In this document: one piece after another, positions 38,283 through 49,762 of the stretch
How the letters are laid out: every line of letters starts with the position of its first letter
How positions within the stretch are numbered: position 1 is the stretch's first letter
Notes under the pieces: model-generated
The model's database searches: none
Told to the model about the DNA's origin: nothing
What the model saw: only the letters and a program-made list of their open reading frames with translations
Made by a program: the position numbers and the translations under genes
Assembly (NCBI RefSeq): GCF_036370855.1
Contig: NC_088101.1
Span: 7,075,501-7,139,500 of the forward strand
Length of the DNA stretch: 64,000 nt
Direction: 5' to 3'
Source of the DNA: Dromaius novaehollandiae
Taxonomy: Eukaryota > Chordata > Aves > Casuariiformes > Dromaiidae

Positions 38283-40768
38283 AGAATTATATGCTGTAAT
38301 AAAGAGACATCTAATGACATTGAAATACAGTGACTGAAAATGGATGGGAGGAAGTAATTTGTCATACAGAACAGTTTGCCTGAGTAACTCCTTGCCACCA
38401 GACTGCACTGAAGCCAGAAGCTTACCAGTATTTGAAAAAGAGCAGGCACTTTGTACAGCAGCAGATAAACTTCACAAATAAATTAGGCAGTACATATGTG
38501 TATGTAACAGATGCAAGCCTTTTTGCAGTAGAGCAAAAGCTAACCAATAACTGATGGGGGATTATGAAGATGCATTTCTTAAGTGCAGCTTATTCCCTGT
38601 CTGTCCACTGTAGTCATTTGCATTTCATTCTGAAGTAAATAACTACTGATGATGAAATGCTTTGCTAAGTTGCACAATAATCTGCCTGATCCTTTTACCT
38701 GTAAAAACAGGGGTCCCTGCACACTGGTTTTTGCAGATACTTCACTCAATGCTGCACATTGCAACATCCTGCGTGCCTGCTTGGAAAACATCCATTTCCA
38801 TCCATTCAGTCCGTCACTAGGGCTGTTCTCCTCCTCCTGAACTACAGTCCTGCTTTTTTCAGCAAAGACCAGAGTGAACTCCCCTAGGATTTAATGGCAA
38901 CTGCACCAAACCTCATTTTTCTTCAAGGAGTCAGGAAAAACCTTCATTTTCTTTGGTGATGGAGCTATTAGAACAAATTACTTTCTTTGCATTTCCATTT
39001 TGGGGCTGTTTTGACACTGATTCAGTGTTGACAGAGTGGGCTTTGCTGACAAGTTTATGCATTGAGTGGGATGTGGGTTTATAGCACTGAACTTCGAGTG
39101 CACTGAATATGAAGATAGAGGGTTAAAGCCATGTCAGGGGGCACAGACATGGTTTGTTGTAATGGTACCAGGGAATCAAGTAAGCAGTGCCTTGTTAGTG
39201 TCCAGCCAGCAAACCACTTTGGTGTGGGGTTCCCCGCCAGAGCTAGGTACTGCTGTGATGAAGCTGTGTTGTAGCTTTTTCAATCTAGTCCGTAAGCCTC
39301 CTGCTTCCTATAGCAGCTCCTCAGGCAACCAGCTTTAAGCCCCAGGGACCAGCAAAAATTCTCTTGCCTAGTAGAGAGATCCTTTTAAACTGAGGAACAA
39401 AAGCCAATTGTCTTTATAATGACAGTTGCCTACTAGAGGGGTTTTATTTTTGCAAGACCACTATATAGGTCTTCAATTTTGAATCAAATTAAATAGAATT
39501 TTAGTTCACTCTCTAGCTCCCTGTCTTTCATGTGCATCTGTTGTATCAATGAAAAGAATTTTTTTTATTACAGATCAACCTGAACATTAAGGGTGACCTG
39601 CTGAGCAAACAGTAATAAGTGTTTACTTTTTCCTACCTTTTTAGGGCTAGATTCTGAACTCCATCAGATCTGGTGAGAAGTATTTTCTTTCCTGAACACT
39701 CCCCCTGGAGCAGTGGCATCTCTCATTACAGGCACTGCAGAAGGGTGGCCTGGGGGCCCAGAAAGGCAAAAAATGTTGTCCAGCTAGTTATTCACTTTCA
39801 TTATGAGGATTTGGAAAGCATGGATGGCCTCATATTTCTGGAGGATTTACTAGGAGAGGTGCTGAGATTGTAAACGGAGTTCCAGCTTGCCTTCTCCTCC
39901 ATTGGGAAAGTTGGGTTTCAGGCATTGTAGAGGAAACGTGGTAGAAACTTTGCAGCCCTGAGTTAGGAGAGGTGGTGTCTCAGGATGGTGTACAACCACA
40001 GTGCAAAATACCGAAAGGGGGGTGAGGGGTAGTTTGTTTTATACAGCACTTATAACCAGTCCCTTTTGGTCTGAAAAAGCCTCTGTGAATAATCGCGGAG
40101 CACAGTCTGTGGCTGAGAACAGGTGTGGAGGAAAAGCAGCAATATTACTGCTTGTTACATACGTGGGGAAATGAAAATTGGTAGGAGCTTAGACTCACCG
40201 CAGGACTTCCACTGACTGTTACAGGATCAGGCTATCAGGTCACCCTTTCTGTCTCAGCAGGCAGATGTGCTGTGGTCCAAAGCCTTGGGGTTTCTAGCCG
40301 AGGGAGAAGCAGGAAACAACAGACACCAGTGAAACTGATTTAATATTAATTCTTGTTATATAAAATCATTTGGGGACTGTTAGGTCCACTGGTCACTTAC
40401 CACACAAGCCAGATGTATCGTATTGCAAATGTCTTGGTTCTGAAGCTGCTGTTCTCAATGCAGAGATTCCCAGTGGGGTTTCCTCTTTACTCAGGATATC
40501 GAGTACTTGGGCAGCTCTGCATGTCATAACTTTATACAGACTAAAGTGCAATTGTGTGCATTCATTACATAGTTTGCCTTAGGACTATGTGGAATTTCTG
40601 TGGTTTGAGGTTTATGTTTGGTATAATCAGTGTTCATAATTCACCTACTACTTAATTTTACAAAAGTATCCATTTTGCTTTCTTTTTTTTTAATGTTTAT
40701 TTGACTTGGTGATCTTAAACCTACAGTGGAGCAGATAAGGCTGTGCTGGAACGCTTAAAAGTTCTTTT

Positions 40769-40774
40769 AATAAA
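40769..40774 (+). terminator. PPM1K: Probable distal PPM1K polyadenylation signal
   Basis: A canonical AATAAA is followed within about 25-40 nt by GACTTGTGTCACTG and CTGTTTTTCTTC, a plausible U/GU-rich downstream element. It is the last such signal before the convergent-gene region. Confidence 0.5.
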
Positions 40775-40790
40775 GATTTGGCTTCCAGAC

Positions 40791-43303
40791 TTGTGTCACT
40801 GCAGATCTGTTTTTCTTCTCCTACCTCATCTCAAATCACCAGAACAGTTTGTTTCCCAAGACCTGTCCCAAGTGTCCTGTTGGCCCCAGGCCATAGACTC
40901 TGCCATAAAAAGCTTTTGATAACCAAGGCTTAACTTACAAAGGCATTCACCCAGTCATAGCCAGTGCAAAGTACCTATCTCTGTGCTCAGTCAGCACACG
41001 TGGGCTTTGGCATCAGGGCCACATGTTCTGCCTGACCTGGTATTTTTGTCTTCTTTTATATTTTGATTTATTACAATATCAAGAAATGAGAACTCCCTGT
41101 CTCTAAGAAAAATCCATCTTAAATTCTTTTGTGAAGCAGAAAAGCACCCTAGGTAGTTGTCACAAACAGCTGATGTCCTGTGAGACAGTGGAAAGAAAGA
41201 AATTTGGTCTCCCTGATAGATAGGAGGATTTATTTTGGCTCCTACCTAGCTTCAAGACTTTCCAGTGATCTTATAAGAAATGATAAGAAAATAACAGCTG
41301 AGGATTGTAACTCATTCACAGAAGTAACCCTGTGGTCACTATTATTTTTAGTTAAAACAGCTTTGAACTCAAACCTTCCTTTATTCTCCTTTTGAGGGAG
41401 AAGCCTTGACTTCAATGAAGTTACAGCAGTTTCCTGCAGCTGAGCCTCAGCTCTTCATTTTAGGACTAAAGTGAGTCTTTTCCGTTATCACTTGAGGCCG
41501 TTCCACTTCTCGTCTCAGTTAGAAGCTGATCACCTCTTAAATGTATGTGTATGTAGCACAGGGTGATAAGGTTGCAGTAGGCAGCGCTCAGGTAGGTGCA
41601 TTTTTTGAGCCCAGCGTGCAGAGAAACCCACTGGACAGCTTTGCCCTTTCCCTGTGCCTGCCCTTTCACAGCTGTCGGGAAATGGCTCCCTGGTTACTCT
41701 GTAATTGAAGCATTTGTCCTTTAATGAGTGTCCCTATGACCTACTGGTTAATTTATGCTCACAGGAGGAGGAGGAGGGTGGCAGCGTCCCAACGGTGCCC
41801 TGGTGTTTCCCTGCCCGACTTCATCAGCATGGTCTTGGGAGAGGAACCGGGCTTAAAGAAGAGCCGCTGCTGTGGGCTGCTTTTGGGAGCCATGTGGGGC
41901 ATCCTGGCCTCTCCCAGGAGCTGAGGGCAGCCTGCTCCAGCTCAAAGCACCCCCTTTGCGTCAACATGCCTCAGCGACTAGCTGGGCAGGGACGTCGGGG
42001 CTGATTAAACAGGGCTTTCCTCACTGCGGCTGGGCAAGAGCCTAGCTCTGCGTGTGCATGCGCACACACACACAAACCGTACCTCGATATTTAGATTTGT
42101 AACACACGCTTGCTGGTAGGTCGGGTTTCCTCTCGCTCAGTGTGCAGCTCATTTCTGCAGCTGCACCCAGCACAGCCCCGAGGGGGGAGAAGGGCCATTG
42201 TTGCCCCAGGGAACCACAGCACCTTGAAGGGTGCTGGTGGGCTCCCTCAGCCGAAGCCCCAGCGCTGGGGATTAGCTGGATTTTAACCGCCACTGTCTCT
42301 TGGCCAGCCTGATTTTCCCCTTTCCCTTCTTTTTTAACCACTCTCCATGTGGTAATGACTTCACAGCTTTTCATATGGATCCGCACTTGGAAAAATGCCA
42401 TGGCATTTGCTGCTGGCTGGCTTCCCCTTCAGCATGAAGGGCCTCAGCAGGGGCAGCGCGCCTGGGGCTGTGGCAAGCCCCAAGCACGCGTGATTGCGCT
42501 TGTGCTCATCAGGGGCCACATCAAAGGTTTGGTCTCACTTCTCCCAAATTCCATGTACCAGACTTGTGCTCGGCGCAGCGTCACGAAATTCCCTGAGGGA
42601 GTGAGGGCAGGGTTTGGCTCTGAACATCTCGGTCCTGTTTCCATGTTCATTTCCATCCTCTTCCTCTCTACAGCACTGAGACCAGCAGTGAATCAACACT
42701 GTGACATGAGTCAGGCGTCTGCTCAGCTGCTACAGACTCTTTCAAAATACACATTTTTTACAATGGTGTAGAGCACAAAACACTTTGAGCCTAGAAAGCA
42801 CCTCCAAACCCCATCTTTCTGATGCTGAAGTCATCACAACTGCAATCACAGAAAATTCAGTCAGAGCAAACTGGCCACAAACTTGGTAACCCCATGCTGG
42901 GCTCTGGGCCTTTCACAGAATGAAAGGCTGCATTTTCTCAGTCCATAAAACCTCCTCCCCAGCACATCTAACAGCGTTTGAAGGCCAGGCCATTTACTTT
43001 GGCTGCTAAGTGTAAGCTGAGCTCCACTGATACCTGACCCTGAGAGGTATTTCGGGGCCGCAGTGATGCTTGAGTTAAACGCTCGTGTGCTTGTGGCGCG
43101 CTGCCAGGTCACGTACTGCATCACTGCACTCCGGAGCTGGCCGTGGGCCAGCGCGATGCTTGTTGGGATCTTACATTGTTGATGTTGCCATCTGAGCTGC
43201 CCTGAATTTTGCAGTGCAATCTTCTTCCTTCTCCCGGGCCCACATTTACCTGCTGGGAGCTCACAAAGCCTGTGGCTCCAGCTGCGGCACTCAGCCTCCG
43301 GCT
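40791..43303. other. Spacer, probably 3' UTR of the unrecognised minus-strand gene
   Basis: No exon is supported here on either strand. Minus-strand poly(A)-like signals (TTTATT or TTTAAT on the + strand) lie at 41229-41234, 41380-41385 and 41720-41725 and could end the gene whose stop codon is at 43304. A CA repeat of eight to nine units lies near 42061-42075. The stretch 41.76-42.6 kb is moderately GC-rich. Confidence 0.4.
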
Positions 43304-43380
43304 CTACAGCAGCTTTGGAAAAATCACAGGGTGGGGTTTTTTTTCCCCCCGTTTCATTAAGGGACGCTTTTCAAAGCCCT
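43304..43380 (-). CDS. Unrecognised minus-strand gene, terminal exon
   Basis: A good acceptor (pyrimidine-rich CTCCTCTTCCAG) opens a frame with two bases that complete a codon. It then gives GFEKRPLMKRGEKKPHPVIF and PKLL before a TAG at 43304-43306. The basic tail (KRPLMKRGEKK) is its only notable feature. Its phase is exactly that required by the exon at 43505-43696. Upstream junction codon: GAG (Glu). I do not recognise the family. Reading: C-terminal exon of the gene described at 45127-45306. Confidence 0.6.
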
Positions 43381-43504
43381 CTGGAAGAGGAGTTTTGGGA
43401 CTGGCCGCAGGCAGGCAGAGGCCAGAGAGGGGCACACACACGTCGTGGTGCTGAGGGTAGAAGGGACCCCAAAAACACCAGGCCACCCTGTGAGGCCAGC
43501 TCAC

Positions 43505-43696
43505 CTTCCTCACTCTGAGAGACAACCTCAGCAAGGCTCAAAAAGCTGAGGAGAGGCGGCGTTGCAGTGTGGGACGTGATGAGGCCACTCCAGCGCTTGC
43601 TGCCAGGCATCCTGAGGGTGGGTGTCATGCACAGCAGCCCCAGAGCAAAACAGATTTTGGTGACCCTTTTCAAGTCTTTTTTCCACATGGCAGGAG
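43505..43696 (-). CDS. Unrecognised minus-strand gene, penultimate exon
   Basis: 192 nt (2+63 codons+1) are bounded by an acceptor AACTCAGTCTTTAG and a strong donor GGAAG|GTGAGC. The peptide begins PAMWKKDLKRVTKICFALGL and continues LCMTPTLRMPGSKRWSGLIT, ending in EVVSQSEE. It has a basic start, then a short hydrophobic stretch (ICFALGLLCM) too short to call a membrane helix with confidence. The reading frame is open throughout and fits both neighbours. The frame also continues as open sequence on both sides, so the splice sites, not stops, define the exon. Confidence 0.6.
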
Positions 43697-45126
43697 CTAA
43701 AGACTGAGTTGTGAAAGAATATCCTGACTCAGAGACAACCCGGTGCAACTATTCCTATCCCAAGGGGCATCTTTCTCACCCCTTTTTGCCAGCACAGCTA
43801 ATTACGGTCTCTCCTTGCTCTCTGGTCACAACTGTTTTTAATACACTCACGCAAAAATTACTACTGCAAAAATTTTATGAACACAGCAACACCCTTTTCT
43901 TTCTGCAGCCTAAGAGCAGTATTTAGTTATAATGAAACCTACCCGACGCAAAGAGAAACCTAACTGATGCTGTTGTCACTGTTGCCTAATGGAAACTTCT
44001 ATTACTGCATCAAAGAATAAACTCACGAGAAGTGAGTTTAAAACTCGCAGGTATCGGAACACCTTCAGCATTTTCAGCCGTTCTCTGCTCATCTCTGGAC
44101 TACTCTAGTTACTCTCACAAGGTGAAGAACAATGATTAACAGCTTTTCTAATGCAAACAGCAGCTATAAGAAACCAAACTGAAACAAACCTAGCAGCAGC
44201 GAAGGACTCTCTACACAACAGCATTCTCCCTTAAATGAATCACAGGTTTTTTTAAACATCATGCCTCCCACCCTGAAAATATTTGCGGCGTTTTCCTAGA
44301 AGGCTTCTTTTACTTCTCCCTACCTATCTGGATTAAATAGCTGGGAGATTTATGGATATTAATTTTGGGGCAGGAACTGAAACAACTGATTACTTTAGAC
44401 CTAAAGAGATGGTGCGTGCCACAGGCCGGGCGCTGCTGCGATGCCTTTCTCTGTCTAGTGTGCAGCCCCCTCTCGTGGTATTAATACAACAAGGCTTGGG
44501 CCAGTCGCTCAGAGGCTGTCACTGCTCGCGCTTACCTCTGCCTTGTGGTGGTGACGGGCGAGTCCTCGGGATCCTCATCCCGCGGGCGTGGAAAGCGCCA
44601 AAGTCCCCACAGAAGAGAATAGGAAGATGGAGGTGAAGCTTGCGGCATCCCCCCGCTCTCCATCGCTCGACCTGGAGCAAGACAGCGGCTGCCCCGTGGC
44701 CTGGCTTCGGACGGGAGCTGACAGCAGTAAGCACAGCGCCCGGTTGCCGGCTGGGGACCAAGCGTGATGCTGCCACGCGTGAGGAGCTCGCTGGCTGGGA
44801 AGGGCGGCGGCGGCGGCGGAGCCGCACGCCCTCGAGCAACCATACACTCCAGAAGTTATCTGTGAATATATTAAAAAGCTCCCTGTGATTTAGCACCAAT
44901 GCAAATTTCCGCCAACAGATTTCCTCTGCAAATCTTACTCCCTGTGCAGCATCAGTTTTCCTGCTCCTGATTCTTCCCCAAATCTGACCTTTTTTCAGTT
45001 TATTTCAAAAACACAGTATTAGCTACTACAGAAAATGTAGGCCTGTGTCACTTACAAGTGTAAGTGAATTCCAGTCAGGAAAGATGAAATACAACTGCTC
45101 CTTGAATATTAGGAATAAATAAATAC
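43697..45126 (-). other. Intron of the unrecognised gene, containing a CpG-rich block
   Basis: This is the interval between two supported exons. At 44521-44860 it contains roughly 30 CpG dinucleotides in 340 bp, an island-like density. The block also holds a 324-nt open segment with acceptor and donor (44536-44859) whose phase is compatible with insertion between the flanking exons. Stop-poor GC-rich DNA gives such frames easily, so I do not call it an exon. Confidence 0.4.
44521..44860. promoter_or_regulatory. Small CpG island of unknown role
   Basis: This block is dense in CpG and GC (for example a GGC-triplet run near 44806-44820) in otherwise AT-rich surroundings. On the + strand an ATG at 44627 opens 33 codons (MEVKLAASPRSPSLDLEQDS and so on) up to a donor AGCA|GTAAGC at 44726, which could be a first coding exon. 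I found no following + strand exon. It may be an orphan island, a promoter, or a GC-rich exon of the minus-strand gene. Confidence 0.4.
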
Positions 45127-45306
45127 CTGTTACTACAACTGCATAATACAAAGATTCTGCATAAAGCCCTTGCTGTTTTGTTCTTGACGAAATAAATGTT
45201 CTTAGAAACTCAAATTCCTGTAATCTATCAACAAGCAAGGTATAAACTTCATTAAAAGCTGCAGTGTAAAGGCCTAGCAGCAGATGAATTTCTAACATGC
45301 TTTGTT
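45127..45306 (-). CDS. Unrecognised minus-strand gene, central helical exon
   Basis: This exon of 180 nt (2+59 codons+1) has an excellent acceptor (long pyrimidine tract ending CTTATCCCCAG) and donor ACAG|GTATTT. The peptide QSMLEIHLLLGLYTAAFNEV YTLLVDRLQEFEFLRTFISS, then RTKQQGLYAESLYYAVVVT, looks like a well-formed amphipathic helical region, with heptad-like Leu/Phe spacing and balanced charge, unlike a random frame. I do not recognise the family. Nothing in it identifies an active site. With its neighbours it forms a chain of eight exons with consistent phases on the - strand, tandem to WDFY3 and convergent with PPM1K. Confidence 0.68.
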
Positions 45307-46588
45307 CTGGGGATAAGTGAGGAGGGGTTGAAGGGACTGGCCGTGAGTACAGGGAAGAGAAAAGTGTATTTAGATGCATGCAACTCAAAAACAGTGCTGT
45401 GGGGGTTCCCAATTTTAATTTAAGTTTACTCAAGTAGGAGGAAAAAAGTTCAATGCAGAAAATTTTACAGGAGTTTTAAAAATTTCATGAACACTGAAAA
45501 ATTATAGAAAGAGGATGATTACACCTCCTATACCCACAGCATTAGCTATTGGCTAATAATAAGAAAAATAATCTACTAAGAAAGCATTTCCTCCTACGGG
45601 AGAAAGGCATAACAAATGCTGTTAAAAATGTAGCTATCCCTGTTGATTTCTTGCGGCAAAAGAGAAGCCAATTATTGACCTAATCAAAGTCTGAAGCAGT
45701 TTGCAAGGGAAAGATACCATTAGCTGAGTGAATCACATGGAAGATTAATCAACTAATAAATGAATGCACCTTCCCACCTGCTCCCAGGGTATATCATAAA
45801 AGGGAGAGCAGCCTAAGATCAAATAAATCACATAGATTATACGGCTGGAAAGAGCCGGCCAATAACCTGGCCAAGGTGCCTCTGAATGCACAGAGAAGCG
45901 TCTGACTGCAAAAACCAGCCTCACCGCGGTGACCCCTTACTAGGGGACTTCCCAGCAGCGTCGCTGGGACATGCGGGTCCCGACCGAAGGGTCTGCCCCT
46001 CCTTAGCAGCGTGCAAGTGGAGAACTGAGCCCTGGCAATACCTCCTGGACAAGCCCACCCTCCTGAGAGCCAAAACACAGCACGAACCCTCTCTTCACTG
46101 CCAGCTTCACTGATTTCTGAGAACCCCGGCAGGGAAAACCCACTCTCTGCCCTGCCCTGAGGGAGGATGGACCTTGGCCAGGGGATGACGGGCCGAGGAG
46201 GCTGCGTTGCCTCCATTATTAGGGCTCTGAAGGGCACTAAATAGTCCTCAAATGCTACAGTTAAAGTCTGACAACTTCATTGCAGCAGAATGTATTAGTG
46301 TTTTTGGTGCACTAGCCAAGATGTGCAATTCCTTACTCCCAATACTCCCAATAAACACTGCAGTACAAAACTGCTCACAAGTTAGAGTGGAAAATATTGA
46401 TCCTCGCACACAGCACCGCCCTATCAACGTGTAAAAAACGCACCTCTTCCTACATACACTCTGGCACAAAGCTTTACCCTCTGTCGTCATCTTCTCTAAT
46501 TCTGACTTCCACTTTTAGTTCTGACTGTGGTGGATGCATCTGGGCTAGAGTTTTGTTCTCTATTTTAACTGATTGCCAGCTAAATTAC

Positions 46589-46732
46589 CTGACTGTAAAT
46601 GCCCTTTAGTAGACTCCTCGGAGGGTTTTTCCAGGAAACAAGTGTGCACGGTGCATTTTTGCAGCCTTGCAGCGTATTCAGGGTCTGCACTGACATTAGG
46701 CAATTGGGGAATCACCTTACTGCGTCCTGGGC
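46589..46732 (-). CDS. Unrecognised minus-strand gene, internal exon
   Basis: 144 nt (2+47 codons+1). Acceptor GATGTATCTCATTTCAG; donor AGTCAG|GTAATT. The peptide runs PGRSKVIPQLPNVSADPEYA, then ARLQKCTVHTCFLEKPSEES and TKGHLQS. It contains two closely spaced cysteines (CTVHTC) and a polar, acidic end. The start phase requires a preceding exon ending in one base, which the 28-nt exon at 47119-47146 supplies. Its end phase fits the exon at 45127-45306, giving a Glu junction codon. Confidence 0.62.
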
Positions 46733-47118
46733 CTGAAATGAGATACATCGTGAGCTGACGGAAATTGGGGTGAGCAGAGCCAGCATTTGGGAACATTCGC
46801 TCTCCCAGAAGCCTTGTCCTCTCCCTCTGCAGCCTGCCATGGTTTAGAGTTCGTCTCTTGCAAAAGCAGAGCTTCAAGGAGACAAAAATGCAGCTGTTGC
46901 ATCGCTTGGGGAGGGTGATTGGAAAACTCGAAAGCCAGCTAAAACAGGGCAGTCGCAGGCAACCTCTTAAAAATAAGGTTTTTTTCACTTTGGCACACTA
47001 ACCGTGGTGGCCCAGTGCACCAGACATCTAACAGCAAGAGCCAAGGGCCACAACAGCAAAACGTCAGCTCAGCATTACAGCTTTGCTCAAAACTTCAACC
47101 TTTTCTTCTCCCCCTCAC

Positions 47119-47146
47119 CGATATCCACCAAATACAGATTCCTCCT
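47119..47146 (-). CDS. Unrecognised minus-strand gene, probable 28-nt microexon
   Basis: A donor ATATCG|GTGAGG is preceded by a tandem acceptor TTTTAGAGAG. Only the second AG gives an exon (28 nt, RRNLYLVDI plus one base) that links the phase-0 end of 47377-47486 to the phase of 46589-46732. The alternative is a weaker downstream donor (AGTAA|GTGTGA at about 47373) on the previous exon, which would also restore the frame without this exon. Hence the low confidence. Confidence 0.4.
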
Positions 47147-47376
47147 CTCTAAAATCAATTTTAAATGAGTCAAAGTCAAATTAGCTGGTGAAACCACATC
47201 TTGGAAGCAGAGGAGAAAATATCTAATGCTTCCAACACACTTCCAGCTTCTCCACACCAATCATTTACAAGGCACAAACATACTCTCCATGCTGGGCAGC
47301 AGGAGACTTATCTGCTCTGCGATCATAACTGTGAAGATAACAATTAGATGATAAAATACCTTTTTCTCACACTTAC

Positions 47377-47486
47377 TTTTACTTCAATGATAGTCTTTAT
47401 GCCAAAGGAGGTGCCCAGCAATGTCTGCACAGAGGTGCCTCCCGACCTGGTGTCTCCCCCAAGGCTCAGGGCGAAACCAAATCTCC
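47377..47486 (-). CDS. Unrecognised minus-strand gene, internal exon
   Basis: 110 nt (2+36 codons). The acceptor ATTTTCCTGCCCCAG and the donor GTAAAA|GTAAGT are both strong. The peptide is RFGFALSLGGDTRSGGTSVQ followed by TLLGTSFGIKTIIEVK. Alternating hydrophobic and Gly/Thr/Ser residues suggest a beta-rich segment. It follows 47623-47691 in phase, with CGG (Arg) at the junction. The frame is closed by stops in the other two phases, which supports this reading. Confidence 0.65.
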
Positions 47487-47622
47487 CTGGGGCAGGAAAA
47501 TCCCCTCAGTCACCTCCCCAGTGCCGATGGGTCATGCTTTGCTAGCGAACTTGTCACTTGTTTAACACAGCTACTGATTTGTGAAAAACTGACTGAGAGC
47601 AAAAATCTGATGTGGTACTTAC

Positions 47623-47691
47623 GCTGCATATAGGGAGGTGCCATCAACGAAGAAATACGAGAAAAAAGCTGGTAAAATAACCTAAAATCAA
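47623..47691 (-). CDS. Unrecognised minus-strand gene, internal exon
   Basis: 69 nt (2+22 codons+1). The acceptor is very pyrimidine-rich (GCCCTTTCCCTTTTCTCCAG) and the donor is near-perfect (TGCAGC|GTAAGT). The peptide is DFRLFYQLFSRISSLMAPPY then MQ. Spliced from 49763-49849 the junction codon is GTT (Val). I see no motif that names the family. Confidence 0.65.
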
Positions 47692-49762
47692 CTGGAGAAA
47701 AGGGAAAGGGCAACTTAGAACAGTCAGTTGGACCTACCTCCATCTTGGTAAGATATCCCTCTTCCTGCAAAGTTCAAATTATGGCCAAATAATCATCAGA
47801 AGAGCACAAAAGCAGAAGAGAAAAGGGCCAAGAGAAACTGTGAGCGTGCTAGGAGAAATATTTTGAAGTTGGTGGGTTTTTGTGTGGTTCTTTTATTTGT
47901 TTTTAATAAATTACTAGTTTATGTTATTTATTATGACTAGAGTTGAAGTGTTTGTTTGAAGTCTTGTTTGTTTTAAAGTGCTTTTAATGGTACTATAAAC
48001 GGAATTATTGCATTAATTAGAAGCCAAGAAACAGACTCCACTCATGCTTGCTTAGTGAAAAAGACACAATCCGAAGCTTCACACTTCCTAGTTCTTTCCC
48101 CAAATATCCTGATTTTCAAAATATGCCGCCTTTCAGTAGCAATGGAAATCACGCTACCTTAGAAATACTTTAAAATGAACAAACAGTGGACAAGGCAGGA
48201 CTGTGCTCCTTTCAGATTTCCCAGTGGAATCAAGAAAGTCCTCAGCTTTTACTGAGTTAGACATACAGTTATATACAACAGCTTGATTTGAGATCTAATG
48301 ACCTTGGGCCAGTTGAGACACAATCCTCTGTATAACAGGAGTAAGTCTTTCTGGGTCCTTCATACCATAAGCTTCAACTCAATAAATTTTTGGTAAGCAG
48401 GAAATGAGCTAAGAGCACGGCATCACGACTGTACTTCTGTGCCTCCGCCATCAATAGTAGTGATCGGGCCAGGCTGGAGAAACCAGAGACAACAAAGCAA
48501 AATGCCTCTTATTAGCAAATTTACATCCCAAGGTAAATAGCAGCATTTAATTTCACTTGGCAATGGAAGGGCCCTGTGGAAAGGCCAGGGACAGTTACGT
48601 GATGGGAAATCAATTACTACTGCGTCTGCGGCACAGTCATGTCTTTCCCAAACATAAAAGGTCATTCGAAAAGGTTGTCTTTGCCTCCAGATTGTCACCT
48701 CTCAGAACAACACATGGGCAAAGCAAGAAACAAGAGCACCTGGCTGGAGCAATTCCAGCATCGACGGCAAAAGCAGCAGGGAAGGATTATGTAGAAGTCA
48801 CAGCTAGGATACGGGATAAAATGGTTTTTATGCCTATACTGCTCGGCGGATGATAGGGGAAATCACAAGTTCGTTGCCTTATGAAGCGGGTGACAACCCA
48901 TAAAGATGCCAGAAAAGGTGATCCATTTAGATAGGAGTGTCACCGTAACAGTACCCTACGTCTCCAGCTGTGATAGCAGAGTAGAGCAGACAGGCGGAGG
49001 GGCCGTAAGACATCCACATTTACTGGTGCACAGGGTATCCGGACAGACAGCCCCAACACGTGAGCTCCTGGGAGAGAAACGCAGCCTGCCTTTGGGTCTA
49101 AAGTGATTGCTCGTTCTGCTGAGATTTCCTGCTGCCACGAGTTTCTGTGAGAAAGCGGCTGTTGGATTTACAAACTTATCTTCACACCTTTTTGTTGTGC
49201 CAGTCTCATTATTTTCTATTCTAGGCACAGGAATTTTGCTCAGATAAAACGCAGTTATGCTACAGACTCAAAACTGTTTTTCTACCTTGTTCCTTTTACA
49301 AACCCAACAAACTAACACGATTGTGCACTGAAGTCTGAAACGCTGTCCCTGCCCGGGTGAGAAAACAACTAGTTAAATAGCACAAGCAATAGCAGTTTAC
49401 AGCCTAGGACAGGAAAAATGAGCAAAGCCAATTAAAACGTGGGAGAGGGAAGGGGAACAAGCATGGAGGAAACATTTACGATAGGGCACAAAGGTTAATG
49501 CCTCGCTCTGACATAGGACATTTGATGGACCACGTGTCATCAAGAAGCCTGGCTGGCACGTTGTCCAGAAGCTACCACCTGGGGCCAGCACAAGTCCCTT
49601 TGCCCACTCCCGGCGCATTGCCACAGCTAAAAGGAACAACTCTCAGGAAATTTCAGTGCACTTCAGATAAAAGAACGAAACACTGAAAGTTTACAGAATC
49701 TGGAGACCAAGCTCCAGATGGGCTTCATGTTCCAGGAGCCGTCCTGGCCAAATCCTACTCAC

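Larger units (their letters stand above)
35267..40790 (+). other. PPM1K: Probable PPM1K 3' UTR
   Basis: No gene is recognised on either strand in these 5.5 kb. Poly(A) signals on the + strand occur at 36752-36757, about 38298-38303 and about 38477, and most convincingly at 40769-40774 (AATAAA followed by a GT/T-rich stretch). Several alternative 3' ends are therefore possible. A CR1-like fragment lies inside at 38198-38282. The distal limit is inferred, not seen. Confidence 0.55.

Noticed and set aside
41762-41926. Plus-strand segment after a CTCACAG acceptor ending in a hydrophobic tail and TGA
   Set aside because: Reads plausibly (DFISMVLGEEPGLKK) but has no upstream partner and begins in a GAG repeat. 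Not enough to call an exon.
48423-48510. Minus-strand segment after a strong acceptor (PGPITTIDGGGTEVQS)
   Set aside because: The frame compatible with the new gene hits a stop at once and the alternative frame ends at a stop without a donor. Direct splicing from 49763 to 47691 is clean without it.
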